Assembly (NCBI RefSeq): GCF_040782645.1 | Contig: NZ_CP160403.1 | Coordinates: 8,095,001-8,159,000 of the forward strand | Direction: 5' to 3' | Origin: Streptomyces sp. HUAS ZL42 | GTDB taxonomy: Bacteria > Actinomycetota > Actinomycetes > Streptomycetales > Streptomycetaceae | Length of the DNA stretch: 64,000 nt | In this document: positions 31,205 to 40,683 of the stretch, piece by piece | How the letters are laid out: the number at the start of each line of letters is the position of its first letter | How positions within the stretch are numbered: position 1 is the first letter of the stretch | Made by a program: the position numbers and the translations under genes | Notes under the pieces: generated by a model | Seen by the model: only the letters and a program-made list of their open reading frames with translations | What the model was told of the DNA's origin: nothing | Databases searched by the model: none

Positions 31205-32626
31205 ATGTCCCTGACCCAGTCCCGCCCCGGGACGCTGCCCTCGGCCGTCCCCGAACCGCGCTGGACCGCCCGCCTCTGGGCCGTCCTCGCCGTGCTGTGC
31301 CTCGTGCTGTTCCTCGACGGCCTCGACGTCTCCATGGTCGGCGTCGCCCTGCCCTCCATCGGCCACGACCTCGGCATGGCCACCGGCTCACTGCAGTGGA
31401 TCATCAACGGCTACGTCCTCGGCTACGGCGGCCTGATGCTGCTCGGCGGCCGCACCGCCGACCTGCTCGGACGCCGCCGCGTCTTCCTCGTCGCGCTGGC
31501 CGTCTTCGCCGCCGCCTCGCTGCTCGGCGGCCTCGTCGACAGCGGCACGCTGCTGATCGCCACCCGCTTCGTCAAGGGCGTGGCCGCCGCCTTCACCGCG
31601 CCCGCCGGCCTGTCGATCCTCACCACGACGTTCCCGGAGGGCCCGCAGCGCAACCGGGCGCTGTCGGTCTTCAGCCTCTTCGGCGCCCTGGGCTACTCCT
31701 CGGGCCTGATCCTGGGCGGTCTGCTCACCGGGATCGGCTGGCGCTGGACCTTCCTCATGCCGGTCCCGCTCGCCCTGCTCGCGCTGGTCGTCGGCCTGAT
31801 TCTGATCCCGCGCGACCGCCGCACCGAGACCGGCGGCCAGGACCCGGCCGGGGCGGTCACCCTCACCGCGGGCATGCTGCTCGCCGTGTACGCCGTGGTC
31901 ACCGCCCCGCAGACGGGCTGGGCCTCCGGGGCGACCCTCGCAGCCTTCGGCGTCGCCGCCCTGCTGCTGCTCGCCTTCGTCCTGATCGAGCAGCGGGTCC
32001 GGCACCCGCTGGTCCGCTTCGGCATCCTGCGCAAGGCCACCACGGTCCGGGCCAACCTCAGCATCGTCGCGCTGATGGGTTCCTACCTCAGCTTCCAGTT
32101 CATGATGACGCTGTTCCTGCAGGACGGGCTCGGCTGGTCGCCTCTGCGCATGGCCTTCGCGCTGCTGCCGGTCGGCCTGATCGTCGCCGTCGGCTCGCCC
32201 CTCACCGGCCGGCTCGTCAACCGCTTCGGCACAGCACCGCTCATCATCACCTCGATGACCTCGCTGACCCTCGGCTACGTCTGGTTCCTGGCGACGGCCG
32301 GCTCCTCACCCGACTACGTCACCGCCATGCTCCCGTCCCTGCTGCTCCTCGGCGGCGGCTTCGCGTTCGGCTACAGCGCCATCATGGCCCAGGCCACCGA
32401 AGGCATCGACGACTCCGAACAGGGCCTCGCCTCCGGCCTGGTGCAGACCTCGGGCCAGGTCGGCGCCGCCCTCGTCCTCGCCGTACTCACTGCCGTGATC
32501 GCCCAAGCCGGCGACAGCCGCGGCGACTTCACCGCCTACCGGCCGGGCCTGAACCTGGTCACCGGCGTAGCCGCGATCGGGCTGCTCCTGAACCTGGCGC
32601 CCGTACTGCGTCTGCGGCGGCGCTGA
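31205..32626 (+). CDS. MFS transporter, DHA2/EmrB-QacA-type drug exporter
   Basis: A 473-residue membrane protein with about 14 hydrophobic segments. It begins LWAVLAVLCLVLFLDGLDVS, then MVGVALPSIGHDLGMATGSL and LLGGRTADLLGRRR, the family motifs of proton-driven DHA2 multidrug exporters. ATG 31205 is preceded by AGGAAAGAG; longer starts run through the terminator of the previous gene. Probably exports toxic organic compounds in the same stress region. Followed by a strong terminator. Confidence 0.92.
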   Translation: MSLTQSRPGTLPSAVPEPRWTARLWAVLAVLCLVLFLDGLDVSMVGVALPSIGHDLGMATGSLQWIINGYVLGYGGLMLLGGRTADLLGRRRVFLVALAVFAAASLLGGLVDSGTLLIATRFVKGVAAAFTAPAGLSILTTTFPEGPQRNRALSVFSLFGALGYSSGLILGGLLTGIGWRWTFLMPVPLALLALVVGLILIPRDRRTETGGQDPAGAVTLTAGMLLAVYAVVTAPQTGWASGATLAAFGVAALLLLAFVLIEQRVRHPLVRFGILRKATTVRANLSIVALMGSYLSFQFMMTLFLQDGLGWSPLRMAFALLPVGLIVAVGSPLTGRLVNRFGTAPLIITSMTSLTLGYVWFLATAGSSPDYVTAMLPSLLLLGGGFAFGYSAIMAQATEGIDDSEQGLASGLVQTSGQVGAALVLAVLTAVIAQAGDSRGDFTAYRPGLNLVTGVAAIGLLLNLAPVLRLRRR

Positions 32627-32637
32627 GCCCCGACAGA

Positions 32638-32677
32638 CGGAAAGCCGACCCGGGGCCAGCCCCGGGTCGGCTTTCCG
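32638..32677 (+). terminator. Strong terminator after the MFS gene
   Basis: CGGAAAGCCGACCCGGGG and its exact complement (18-nt arms) around a short loop, ending in CTTTCCG. It lies 11 nt after the stop. Confidence 0.85.
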
Positions 32678-32687
32678 TGATCGGCGC

Positions 32688-32720
32688 TCACGCCAGGTTC
32701 TTGGCGAAGAACTCCTCCAT
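32688..32720 (-). pseudogene. Possible C-terminal scrap of an alpha/beta hydrolase-like gene
   Basis: The minus strand reads MEEFFAKNLA and stop, a typical last helix of an alpha/beta hydrolase. It follows directly after the intact hydrolase gene on that strand. Too short to be certain. Confidence 0.25.
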
Positions 32721-32745
32721 GGCCCTGCCTCTCCTGCGTTGTTCG

Positions 32746-33663
32746 TCAGCGGACGTGGGAGTCGAACCAGTCGACAGCGACCTCGGGGTGCTCGCTGAAG
32801 TAGTTGTAGCCGTCGAAGCGGCGGGTGCTGCCGTGGATCCAGTGCATCACCTTGTCCTCGACGGGGATGGCGTCGTGGACGGCCTGCACGGCTTCGGGGG
32901 TGGTCATGATGTCATCGTGCTCCTGCGCCACCAGCGTGGGCACGGTGATGGCGGAGGCGTACTTCGCGGGCGACTGCTCTGCCAGATGGAAGCCGGTGCG
33001 CTCCAGCACGGCTTGGTCGAGGCGGTCGTAACCGCCTTTGAAGCCGAGGGCCTTGGAGAACTGCTCGCCGATGGAACGGCCCTCCAACGGCTGGAGCATC
33101 ACCAGCGCCTGGATCTCGGCGAACTCCTCGGGGTGCTTGGCCCAGGCGACGGCGGTGGAGTTGGCGCCCAGGCACACCGACAGCAGGGCCTTCTTCATGT
33201 TCTTGGTGTCGGGGCGTGCCGCGGCGTAGCGGAGGGCTCCGATGACGTCGCGGTACTCGGTGAGGCCGATCGTGCAGATGCCGCCGTTGCCGTACCCGCT
33301 CATGCCGTGGTTGCGCAGGTCGTAGGCGAGGACGTTGTAGCCGGCGTCGTGCAGTGCCTTGTAGGCGGGGAGGAAGTTGACCTCGAATCCGCCGAAGCGG
33401 TCCCAGCCGGGCAGGTGTCCGGGATAGCCGTAGCGGTTGCCGGGGGAGAAGTGGTTGTGGGTGATCAGCCGGTCCGAGTCGGCCGGGATGAACCACCCCT
33501 CGAGAGGCACGCCGTCCATCGACGGGAACGTCACGTCCTCGTAGGCCAGGCCCAGTTCGGAGGGGCGGCGCAGCAGGGGCGCGCGCCGGCCGTCGGTGGT
33601 GCCTTCCGTCCACTGCCCGACGAATCCGTTGAATGCCAGCTCGGCCATGTCGAGTTCGGTCAT
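32746..33663 (-). CDS. Alpha/beta hydrolase with a cysteine nucleophile elbow
   Basis: A 305-residue alpha/beta hydrolase, start MTELDMAELAFNGFVGQWTE with CAGGAGCGC before the ATG. Family blocks are GWFIPADSDR, NVLAYDLRNHGMSGYGNGG and PTLVAQEHDDIMTT (acid Asp) plus HWIHGSTRRFDGYNYF (candidate His). The nucleophile elbow is SVCLGANS, so the usual Ser of GxSxG is Cys, as in dienelactone hydrolases (GYCLGG). The substrate may be an activated ester or lactone. Regulon palindrome D lies 124 nt before the start. Convergent with the MFS gene. Confidence 0.85.
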   Translation of the reverse strand: MTELDMAELAFNGFVGQWTEGTTDGRRAPLLRRPSELGLAYEDVTFPSMDGVPLEGWFIPADSDRLITHNHFSPGNRYGYPGHLPGWDRFGGFEVNFLPAYKALHDAGYNVLAYDLRNHGMSGYGNGGICTIGLTEYRDVIGALRYAAARPDTKNMKKALLSVCLGANSTAVAWAKHPEEFAEIQALVMLQPLEGRSIGEQFSKALGFKGGYDRLDQAVLERTGFHLAEQSPAKYASAITVPTLVAQEHDDIMTTPEAVQAVHDAIPVEDKVMHWIHGSTRRFDGYNYFSEHPEVAVDWFDSHVR

Positions 33664-33787
33664 GGTGCGCTCCTGATTTCCCGGCAAGGGTGCTTGATGT
33701 GTGGTACTCCGGGCGCCTGGATATCCCTCAAGATAGGCCCGTGAATGGATTTTTCGCATCTTGAGCTCGGTCTGGGAAGGCAAAGAG

Positions 33788-33826
33788 GGAGGGAAGGAAT
33801 TATCCCAGGGAGTAATTCCTCCCTGT
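33788..33826 (-). promoter_or_regulatory. Regulon palindrome, site D (alpha/beta hydrolase promoter)
   Basis: On the minus strand (33809-33788) CCTGGGATAAT then TCCTTCCCTCC matches site A at 17 of 22 positions. The plus strand carries an overlapping weaker copy (33805-33826), making a larger symmetric block. Confidence 0.65.
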
Positions 33827-33878
33827 CGGGATCTGAGTGAATCAGGTAATGGTGCGGACGCCTGCAATCCTCATGGCC

Positions 33879-33920
33879 GTGCCCTTGTCGGACCGCAGTG
33901 CGGCGGCCCGACAAGGGCAC
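33879..33920. terminator. Hairpin after the alcohol dehydrogenase gene
   Basis: GTGCCCTTGTCGG and CCGACAAGGGCAC, perfect 13-nt arms with a 16-nt loop, 26 nt beyond the stop of the minus-strand dehydrogenase. Confidence 0.65.
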
Positions 33921-33945
33921 AGGGACTGTGGTGGAGAATCCGGGG

Positions 33946-34989
33946 TCAGATCGTCGCGGTGTCGATCACGAACCGGTACCGGACGTCGCTGGCCAGCACC
34001 CGCTCGTACGCCTCGTTGATCTCGGACGCGGCGATCACTTCGATCTCGGCGCCGAAGCCGTGCTCGGCGCAGAAGTCCAGCATCTCCTGGGTCTCGGCGA
34101 TGCCGCCGATGGCGGAGCCGGCGATCGACCGGCGGCCCATGATCAGGGGGAAGACGTTGACGGAGATCGGCCCCTCCGGGGCGCCCACGTTCACCAGGGC
34201 TCCCTCGATCTTCAGCAGATTCACGTACGCGCTGAAGTCCAGCGGGGCCGAGACCGTGGAGACGATCAGGTCGAAGGTGCCTGCCAGTTCCTCGAAGGTC
34301 TTCGGGTCGCTGGTGGCGTAGTAGTGGTCCGCGCCCAGCTTCAGGCCGTCGTCCCTCTTGCGCAGCGACTGCGAGAGGACCGTGACCTCGGCGCCCAGCG
34401 CGTGCGCGATCTTGACGCCCATGTGGCCGAGGCCGCCCAGACCGACGATCGCGACCTTCTTGCCGGGGCCCGCGCCCCAGTGCTTCAGCGGGGAGTACAG
34501 GGTGATGCCCGCGCACAGCAGCGGGGCGGCCACGTCGAGGGCGAGGCCGTCGGGGATGCGGACGGCGTAGTTCTCGTCGACGACGATCTTCTCGGAGTAG
34601 CCGCCGTAGGTGGGCCGGCCGTCCTTGTCGAGGTAGTTGTACGTCTGGATCATGCCGCTGCCGGTGCAGTACTGCTCCAGGCCGGCCTTGCAGTGGTCGC
34701 ACTCGCGGCAGGAGTCGACGAAGCAGCCGACGCCCACCCGGTCGCCGACCTTGTACTTCGTGACACCGGGGCCGACCTCGGAGACGACACCGGCGATCTC
34801 GTGACCGGGGACCATCGGGAAGATGGCCGTACCCCAGCCCTCCTGGACCTGGTGGATGTCGGAGTGACAGATACCGGCGAACTTGATGTCGATCAGCACG
34901 TCGAACTCGCCGACCGGGCGCCGCTCGATGGTGGTGCGCTCCAGCGGAGCCTTCGCGGCGGGAGCGGCATAAGCAGCAACGGTGGTCAT
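33946..34989 (-). CDS. NAD(P)-dependent zinc alcohol dehydrogenase (cinnamyl-alcohol-dehydrogenase/YahK type)
   Basis: A 347-residue MDR enzyme with all zinc ligands. Catalytic: GICHSDIHQ and PGHEIAG. Structural: [17 protein letters not shown]. The nucleotide motif is [20 protein letters not shown] (~180-199). This subfamily reduces a broad range of aldehydes with NADPH. It is the second dehydrogenase of the region. The ATG lies at the edge of a 420-nt gap shared with the molybdenum oxidoreductase operon and containing two regulon-like sites. Confidence 0.93.
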   Translation of the reverse strand: MTTVAAYAAPAAKAPLERTTIERRPVGEFDVLIDIKFAGICHSDIHQVQEGWGTAIFPMVPGHEIAGVVSEVGPGVTKYKVGDRVGVGCFVDSCRECDHCKAGLEQYCTGSGMIQTYNYLDKDGRPTYGGYSEKIVVDENYAVRIPDGLALDVAAPLLCAGITLYSPLKHWGAGPGKKVAIVGLGGLGHMGVKIAHALGAEVTVLSQSLRKRDDGLKLGADHYYATSDPKTFEELAGTFDLIVSTVSAPLDFSAYVNLLKIEGALVNVGAPEGPISVNVFPLIMGRRSIAGSAIGGIAETQEMLDFCAEHGFGAEIEVIAASEINEAYERVLASDVRYRFVIDTATI

Positions 34990-35075
34990 GAGGGGGGTCT
35001 CCTAGCAGTGCTCTCGCGCCCGGCTGCCTTCCGACCGGGCACGGTGACGAGCCTGCCTCGCCGCCGGGAAATGAC

Positions 35076-35097
35076 CCAGGGCAGGAATGTGCCTACG
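35076..35097 (+). promoter_or_regulatory. Regulon palindrome, site F (weak copy)
   Basis: CCAGGGCAGGA then ATGTGCCTACG keeps CCAGGG and CCTAC (14 of 22 positions). It lies 87 nt before the start of the minus-strand alcohol dehydrogenase, in inverted orientation relative to it. Confidence 0.4.
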
Positions 35098-35235
35098 TTC
35101 GCGGTTCCTACCACTGTCAGAGTCAGGCTCTTGCCCGGTGGCGCGCGAAATGTGCCATGCCTTCAAGAATCATGCGCTCAAGAATTCGGTTCGCTCACCG
35201 CCTCCTCGTCATGGAGAAGACCACGAGAAGGCAAA

Positions 35236-35257
35236 GGGGGGATAAAAGTCTCCCTGC
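35236..35257 (+). promoter_or_regulatory. Regulon palindrome, site E (molybdenum oxidoreductase promoter)
   Basis: GGGGGGATAAA then AGTCTCCCTGC keeps GGGATAAAA and CTCCCT-like halves (13 of 22). It ends 152 nt before the ferredoxin-subunit start. The rest of 34990-35409 shows no gene. Confidence 0.5.
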
Positions 35258-35409
35258 CGCGAGTGTCGCCGGTGATGCAAGACTCCCGGCGTGACCGGCC
35301 GTCGCTGCCAAGGCGCGCGGTAGCCCTTATCCCCGTGGCGGCGTTGAACCCGCGCCTGCTGCCCCGCTGTTGTTCACGACTGTCCTGTCCGCGATGCGAA
35401 GGCGTACGC

Positions 35410-36048
35410 ATGTCTGCTGACCTCTCTGAATCCGCTGTTCCACCCTCGACCGAATCGGGTGAGTCCTCCTCGGGGCCGAGCCGACGTACCGTCATTGCCA
35501 CGGGTGTCGTGGTGGGCGGTGCCGTGGTGGCCGGAGGGACGTTCCTCGCCGGCTCGGAGGAGGCCTCCGCCGCGGAAGCGGCGCCCTCCAGCCGGGTCTC
35601 CCTGACCGTCAACGGCACCCGCCGGACCGTGACGGTGGACAACCGGACCTCGCTCCTTGACCTGCTGCGCGAGCACCTCGACCTGACCGGCTCCAAGAAG
35701 GGCTGCAATGCCGGAGCCTGCGGGGCGTGCACGGTGCTGGTCGACGGACAGCGGGTCAACTCCTGCCTGACGCTGGCCGTACGGCTGGAGGGCGCCGAGG
35801 TCACCACCATCGAGGGCCTGGCCAAGGGCGACGAACTGCACCCGCTGCAGCAGGCGTTCATCGACGAGGACGCCTTCCAGTGCGGGTACTGCACTCCAGG
35901 GCAGATCCTCTCCGGCGTCGGTTGCATCCAGGAGGGCCACACCGGTTCGCCGGAGGAGATCCGGGAGTGGATGAGCGGCAACATCTGCCGCTGCGGCTGT
36001 TACGTCAAGATCGTGCGCGCGGTCGAACAGACCGCGGGCCGGAAGTGA
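35410..36048 (+). CDS. Aldehyde oxidoreductase, [2Fe-2S] subunit, Tat-exported (PaoA/YagT-like)
   Basis: Iron-sulphur subunit (212 residues) of a xanthine-oxidase-family molybdenum aldehyde oxidoreductase. A Tat signal SRRTVIATGVVVGGAVVAGG precedes the mature domain. The plant-type cluster is CNAGACGACTVLVDGQRVNSC and the second cluster is CGYCTPGQ with NICRCGCY. It passes electrons between the Moco and FAD subunits. ATG 35410 with GAAGG 7 nt before. First gene of a four-gene operon; the two partner subunits lack signals and would be carried across with it. Confidence 0.92.
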   Translation: MSADLSESAVPPSTESGESSSGPSRRTVIATGVVVGGAVVAGGTFLAGSEEASAAEAAPSSRVSLTVNGTRRTVTVDNRTSLLDLLREHLDLTGSKKGCNAGACGACTVLVDGQRVNSCLTLAVRLEGAEVTTIEGLAKGDELHPLQQAFIDEDAFQCGYCTPGQILSGVGCIQEGHTGSPEEIREWMSGNICRCGCYVKIVRAVEQTAGRK

Positions 36049-36061
36049 GGAGCGGCCCACC

Positions 36062-37042
36062 ATGCATCCCTTCTCCTACACCCGCGTCTCCGACACCCGT
36101 GAAGCCGTCAAGGCCGGTCGCGCAGGCGGCCGTTACATCGCCGGGGGGACCACGCTGGTCGACCTGATGCGGGAGACCGTCGAGCGCCCCGAGGCGCTGG
36201 TCGACATCTCCGGCCTGCCGCTCCGCGAAGTCACCGTCACCGAGCGCGGGGGCTTGCGCATCGGGGCGCTGGTGCGGATGGCCGAGGCCGCCGCGCACCC
36301 CAAGGTGCGCACGCTGTATCCCGTCATTTCCCAGGCCCTGGAACTGAGCGCGTCCGCGCAGCTGCGGAACATGGCCACCATCGGCGGCAACATTATGCAG
36401 CGCACCCGGTGCACCTACTTCCGTGATGTGACCGCGGCCTGCAACAAGCGTGAGCCCGGCTCCGGTTGCGCGGCGCGGGAGGGCTTCAACCGGATGCACG
36501 CGATCCTCGGCACCTCCGACGCCTGCGTGGCCACCCACCCTTCCGACGTGGCCGTGGCTTTCTCTGCCCTGGAGGCAACGGTGCACCTCCTTGGCCCGGA
36601 GGGCGCGCGCACCCTGCCGTTCGCCGACTTCCTGCTACGGCCCGGCACTACCCCGAACCGTGAACAAGCCCTCAGAAAAGGCGAGTTGATCACGGCTGTG
36701 GAGATCCCAGCGCTTCCGCGTCCGTTCAAGTCCGGATACCTGAAGGTGCGCGACCGGCAGTCCTACGAGTTCGCACTGACCTCGGCGGCGGTCGCGTTGC
36801 ACGTCCGGCGCGGGGTGATCCAGGACGCGAAGGTCGCCGCCGGCGGCGTGGGGACCGTGCCTTGGAAACTGCCCGTCGTCGAGCAGCACCTCGTCGGTGA
36901 GCGTCCCTCGGAGTCCCTGTGGGCGTCCGCTGCTGCGAAGGCGGCGGACGGCGCCCGTCCCCTTCAGCACAACGGCTTCAAGGTCGAGCTGCTGAAACGG
37001 ACCGTCGAACGCCAGCTGCGCATCGTAGGAGGTACGAAGTGA
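36062..37042 (+). CDS. Aldehyde oxidoreductase, FAD-binding subunit (PaoB/YagS-like)
   Basis: A 326-residue FAD subunit. The FAD loops are RYIAGGTTLVDLM and QLRNMATIGGN. It contains the extra cysteine insertion RCTYFRDV--ACNKREPGSGC that holds a [4Fe-4S] cluster in PaoB, which most xanthine-dehydrogenase FAD subunits lack, so it belongs to the PaoABC type. Start ATG with GAGGAG before it, 13 nt after the ferredoxin subunit. Confidence 0.92.
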   Translation: MHPFSYTRVSDTREAVKAGRAGGRYIAGGTTLVDLMRETVERPEALVDISGLPLREVTVTERGGLRIGALVRMAEAAAHPKVRTLYPVISQALELSASAQLRNMATIGGNIMQRTRCTYFRDVTAACNKREPGSGCAAREGFNRMHAILGTSDACVATHPSDVAVAFSALEATVHLLGPEGARTLPFADFLLRPGTTPNREQALRKGELITAVEIPALPRPFKSGYLKVRDRQSYEFALTSAAVALHVRRGVIQDAKVAAGGVGTVPWKLPVVEQHLVGERPSESLWASAAAKAADGARPLQHNGFKVELLKRTVERQLRIVGGTK

Positions 37043-39231
37043 GCCCCCAGCCACAGGCGGCCGTGGGCGCGCCGCTGTCCCGGGTGGACGGCCGCCTCAA
37101 GGTCACCGGAAAGGCGCTGTACGCCGCCGAACACGACGTCGAGGGTGTGGTGCATGCCGTCATCGTCGACGCGAGCATCGGACGCGGCCGTGTCACCTCG
37201 ATCGACACCGGCGACGCCGAGAAACACGCCGGTGTGTTGCGGGTGATCCATCACGGCAACGCGCCGACGCTGCCGTACCGCGACAACGCCGGGTCCAACA
37301 ACCCGCCCGGGCGCAGGCTCAGGGTCTTCCAGGACGACCGGGTGCTCTTCCACGGTCAGCCGGTAGCGGTCGTGGTGGCGAGCACGTTGGAGGCCGCGCG
37401 GCACGGGGCGAGTCTGGTGAAGGTCCGCTACGACGCCGGGCGGCCCTCGACCGACCTGCACGAGGCCGAGCCGGGCGAGCCGACGGACTACGCGCGCGGC
37501 GACGCGGAAGCCGGCCTGCGTTCCTCGGCCGTACGGCTGGACCTGACGTACGAGTTGGCGCGCAACCACCACAACCCGATGGAGCCGCACGCCACCATCG
37601 CCCGCTGGGACGGCGACAAGCTGACCGTCTGGGACAAGACCCAGTGGGTGATGGGCACGCACGACGAGCTCGCGGCCGTGTTCGACCTGCCCGCGGACTC
37701 GGTGCGCGTGATCTCGCCGTTCGTCGGCGGCGGTTTCGGCAGCGGACTGCGCTGCTGGCCGCACACAGTCGTCGCCGCCCTGGCCGCACGGGTGGCGGGA
37801 CGCCCGGTCAAGTTGGTGCTCAGCCGCAGGCAGATGTACTTCGGCACCGGCTTCAGGCCGTCGTACGAGTACCGGCTGCGGCTCGGCAGCGACCGGCGAG
37901 GCCGGCTGAACGCCGCGATCCACGACATCGACGCCGAAACCTCGTCGTACGAGACGTTCTTCGAAGCCGTCATGCCGGCCGGCCAGATGCTCTACAGCAT
38001 GCCCAACGTCCGTCAGGCGTACCGGCGGGTGCCCCTCGATGTGAACACCCCTATCTGGATGCGCGGCCCCGGCTTCGCCTCCGCATCGTTCGTGATCGAG
38101 TCCGCGATGGACGAGCTCGCGCACGAACTCGGCGTCGACCCGATCGAGTTGCGCCGGCGCAACGAGCCCAACGAGGACGAGTCGACGAACGAGCCGTTCT
38201 CCACCCGGCGGCTCAGTGAGTGCTACACGGTCGGTGCCCGTGAGTTCGGCTGGGACCGCCGTAACCCGAGGCCGCGCTCGACGCGGGACGGGGACTGGCT
38301 GATCGGCCTGGGCATGGCCACTGGTGTGTACGACCCGGGGCGGTATCCCGCGCAGGCTCGGGCCCGTCTGGATGCCGACGGCACCGCGGTGGTCGAGGCG
38401 GCCACCAGCGACATGGGGCCCGGCACCTACACCTCCCAGACCCAAGTGGCCGCAGACGCACTCGGGTTGACGATGCGCACGGTGACCTTCCGGCTCGGTG
38501 ACTCCCGCTATCCGCCGACCTCGCCGCACGGCGGCTCGGCGACCATGGCGAGCGTGGGCTCGGCCGTCGTCGACGCCTGCAACAAGGTGCGGCAGCAGGC
38601 GATCCGGCTGGCCGTCGAGGACCGGGAGTCGCCGCTGTACGGCGTGAACGCGGACGACGTGGTGGTGCGGAACGGCCGACTGCACGTGCAGGGCAGCCTG
38701 ACGCGCGGGGAGACGTACAAGAGCCTGCTGGCCCGCAACGACCGCTCCCACCTGGAAGCGAACGGTTCCTACGACGGGCCGGGCAGCGAACGGTCCGCCT
38801 ACTTCGCCTACAACGCCACCTTCGCCGAGGTCGCCGTGGACGCGAACCTGGGTCTGGTGCGGGTGCGGCGGATGCTCGGCGTGTACGACGCGGGGCGGAT
38901 CATCAGCCCCAAGCTGGCCGAGAGCCAGGCGTTCGGCGGCATCGTGGGCGGTATCGGCACGGCCCTGCTGGAGCACACGGTCACCGACCACCGTGACGGG
39001 CGGATCGTGAACGCCAGCCTGGCCGACTACCTCGTGCCAGTGAACGCCGACGTGCCTGAGATCAAGGCGATCTACCTCGACGGCGAGGACAACGCCGGCA
39101 ACCTGCTGGGCGTCAAGGGACTCGGCGAGGTCGTCCAGGTGGGCGTGGCGGCCGCGATCGGCAACGCGGTCTTCAACGCCACCGGCCGACGAATCCGCCA
39201 ACTGCCCATCAGTGCCGAGGCGTTGCTCTGA
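37039..39231 (+). CDS. Aldehyde oxidoreductase, molybdopterin-binding subunit (PaoC/YagR-like)
   Basis: Catalytic subunit of 730 residues, oxidising aldehydes to acids at a molybdopterin cytosine dinucleotide centre. GTG 37039 overlaps the stop of the FAD subunit (GTGA) and has AGGAGG before it. Motifs: SPFVGGGFGSGLRCWPH, GPGTYTSQTQVAADALGLTM and, near the C-terminus, VKGLGEVVQVG, whose Glu is the catalytic base of the family. The size matches PaoC. Its cofactor needs the chaperone encoded next. Confidence 0.93.
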   Translation: MSPQPQAAVGAPLSRVDGRLKVTGKALYAAEHDVEGVVHAVIVDASIGRGRVTSIDTGDAEKHAGVLRVIHHGNAPTLPYRDNAGSNNPPGRRLRVFQDDRVLFHGQPVAVVVASTLEAARHGASLVKVRYDAGRPSTDLHEAEPGEPTDYARGDAEAGLRSSAVRLDLTYELARNHHNPMEPHATIARWDGDKLTVWDKTQWVMGTHDELAAVFDLPADSVRVISPFVGGGFGSGLRCWPHTVVAALAARVAGRPVKLVLSRRQMYFGTGFRPSYEYRLRLGSDRRGRLNAAIHDIDAETSSYETFFEAVMPAGQMLYSMPNVRQAYRRVPLDVNTPIWMRGPGFASASFVIESAMDELAHELGVDPIELRRRNEPNEDESTNEPFSTRRLSECYTVGAREFGWDRRNPRPRSTRDGDWLIGLGMATGVYDPGRYPAQARARLDADGTAVVEAATSDMGPGTYTSQTQVAADALGLTMRTVTFRLGDSRYPPTSPHGGSATMASVGSAVVDACNKVRQQAIRLAVEDRESPLYGVNADDVVVRNGRLHVQGSLTRGETYKSLLARNDRSHLEANGSYDGPGSERSAYFAYNATFAEVAVDANLGLVRVRRMLGVYDAGRIISPKLAESQAFGGIVGGIGTALLEHTVTDHRDGRIVNASLADYLVPVNADVPEIKAIYLDGEDNAGNLLGVKGLGEVVQVGVAAAIGNAVFNATGRRIRQLPISAEALL

Positions 39232-39379
39232 CGACACCGCCTCGATGGACGGGTCCGGCAGCCGAATTCCCCGTACGGCTGCCGGACCTCCCCGGGCCGC
39301 CGCCGCGCCTGCGCCCCCGTGGACGCGGCGGCGGCCCGATCCACCTTCTGCGACAGCGACGTCTGTTCTGGAGACCCCC

Positions 39380-40531
39380 ATGCTGAACATCGCGGACACA
39401 CTGCACCGCTGGTGCTGCGAGGAACGCCCCTTCGCCCTGGCCACGGTCGTCGACGTCACGGGCAGCGCACCCCTGCCCGTCGGAACGTCGGTGGCGGTGG
39501 ACGAGGACGGCAAGGCCATCGGCAGCATCTCCGGCGGCTGTGTCGAAGGCGCGGTGTACGAGCTGTGTCGGCAGGTGCTGGATGAGCAGGATGGGCCCCG
39601 GCGGGCCTGGTTCGGCTACTCCGACGACGACGCCTTTGCCGTGGGCCTGACCTGTGGCGGCGAACTCGACGTGCTCGTCCAGCGCGTCGACTCCGCCGTC
39701 CAGCCGCATCTCGGCGCGGCGCTCGCGGAGGCGGTCGAGGGCCGGCCCGCCGCCGTGGCGCAGGTCGTGGACGGGCCCGAGGGATTGCTCGGCGCCACTG
39801 TGAGCGTGCTTGGCGACAGTTGGATCGCCGACAGCACGCTCGGCGACGGGCCGACCGGCCGGGCCGTGGCGGACCGGGCCACCGCCCAACTGCGTACCGG
39901 ACGCACTGCACTCCTCACCCTCGGCTCAGACGCCGACACCTGCCCCGAGAAGCTCTCCGTCCTCGTCCACGCGGCCGCCACCCGCCCCCGCATGCTGATC
40001 TTCGGCGCGATCGACTTCGCCGCCGCCCTCGCCCAGGCCGGCCGGTTCCTCGGCTACCACGTCACCGTGTGCGACGCCCGCCCCGTCTTCGCCACCGAAG
40101 CCCGCTTCCCGCACGCCGACGAGGTGGTCGTCGACTGGCCCCACCGCTACCTGGCCCAGACGGCCGTGGACGCCCGGACGGCCGTCTGCGTCCTGACCCA
40201 CGACGCCAGGTTCGACATCCCCCTGCTCCAGCTCGCCCTCGATCTGCCCGTCGGCTACGTCGGCGCGATGGGCTCCCGGCGTACCCACGACGAACGTTTG
40301 TGCCGCCTGCGCGAAGTCGGGCTCACCGACAGGCAGTTGGCCCGGCTACGCTCCCCGCTCGGCCTCGACCTCGGCGCCCGCACCCCCGAGGAGACGGCCA
40401 TCTCCATCACGGCCGAGATCATCGCCCACGCAAACCAGAGCACCGGCCTGCCTCTGGCCCGGGTCACCGGTCCGATCCACCGCGTTTCCGGGGCTGCTTC
40501 AGACATTCAGGCGGTGTGCGATCTTCTGTGA
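39380..40531 (+). CDS. XdhC/CoxI-family molybdenum-cofactor insertion chaperone (PaoD-like)
   Basis: A 383-residue protein that binds Moco and loads it into the oxidoreductase. The N-terminal XdhC/CoxI domain has FALATVVDVTGSAPLPVGTS and SISGGCVEGAVYEL, then VGLTCGGELDVLVQRV. The C-terminal Rossmann domain (~200-345) has LIFGAIDFAAALAQAGRFLG, DARPVF and YVGAMGSRRTHDERLCRLRE. ATG 39380 with CTGGAG before it; upstream in-frame sequence runs through the gap. Last gene of the operon, 148 nt after the catalytic subunit. Confidence 0.9.
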   Translation: MLNIADTLHRWCCEERPFALATVVDVTGSAPLPVGTSVAVDEDGKAIGSISGGCVEGAVYELCRQVLDEQDGPRRAWFGYSDDDAFAVGLTCGGELDVLVQRVDSAVQPHLGAALAEAVEGRPAAVAQVVDGPEGLLGATVSVLGDSWIADSTLGDGPTGRAVADRATAQLRTGRTALLTLGSDADTCPEKLSVLVHAAATRPRMLIFGAIDFAAALAQAGRFLGYHVTVCDARPVFATEARFPHADEVVVDWPHRYLAQTAVDARTAVCVLTHDARFDIPLLQLALDLPVGYVGAMGSRRTHDERLCRLREVGLTDRQLARLRSPLGLDLGARTPEETAISITAEIIAHANQSTGLPLARVTGPIHRVSGAASDIQAVCDLL

Positions 40532-40683
40532 ATTCCTTTGGCGGCGTGAGCGGAATGGGAAGCATGGGGGCCTCGAGTGAGGTGCGGCGAGCGGGCGGCG
40601 GCATCGACCGGGTTGCGGCACGGCGAGGACGTCACCCTGGCTGACGAATCCGTGGCCCATCACCGTCGGCCGCTACAGCTGGT

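Noticed and set aside
36964..39528. An 854-codon minus-strand open frame opposite the molybdenum subunit
   Set aside because: Antisense artefact; the plus strand carries the full PaoC-type motifs and coupled starts.
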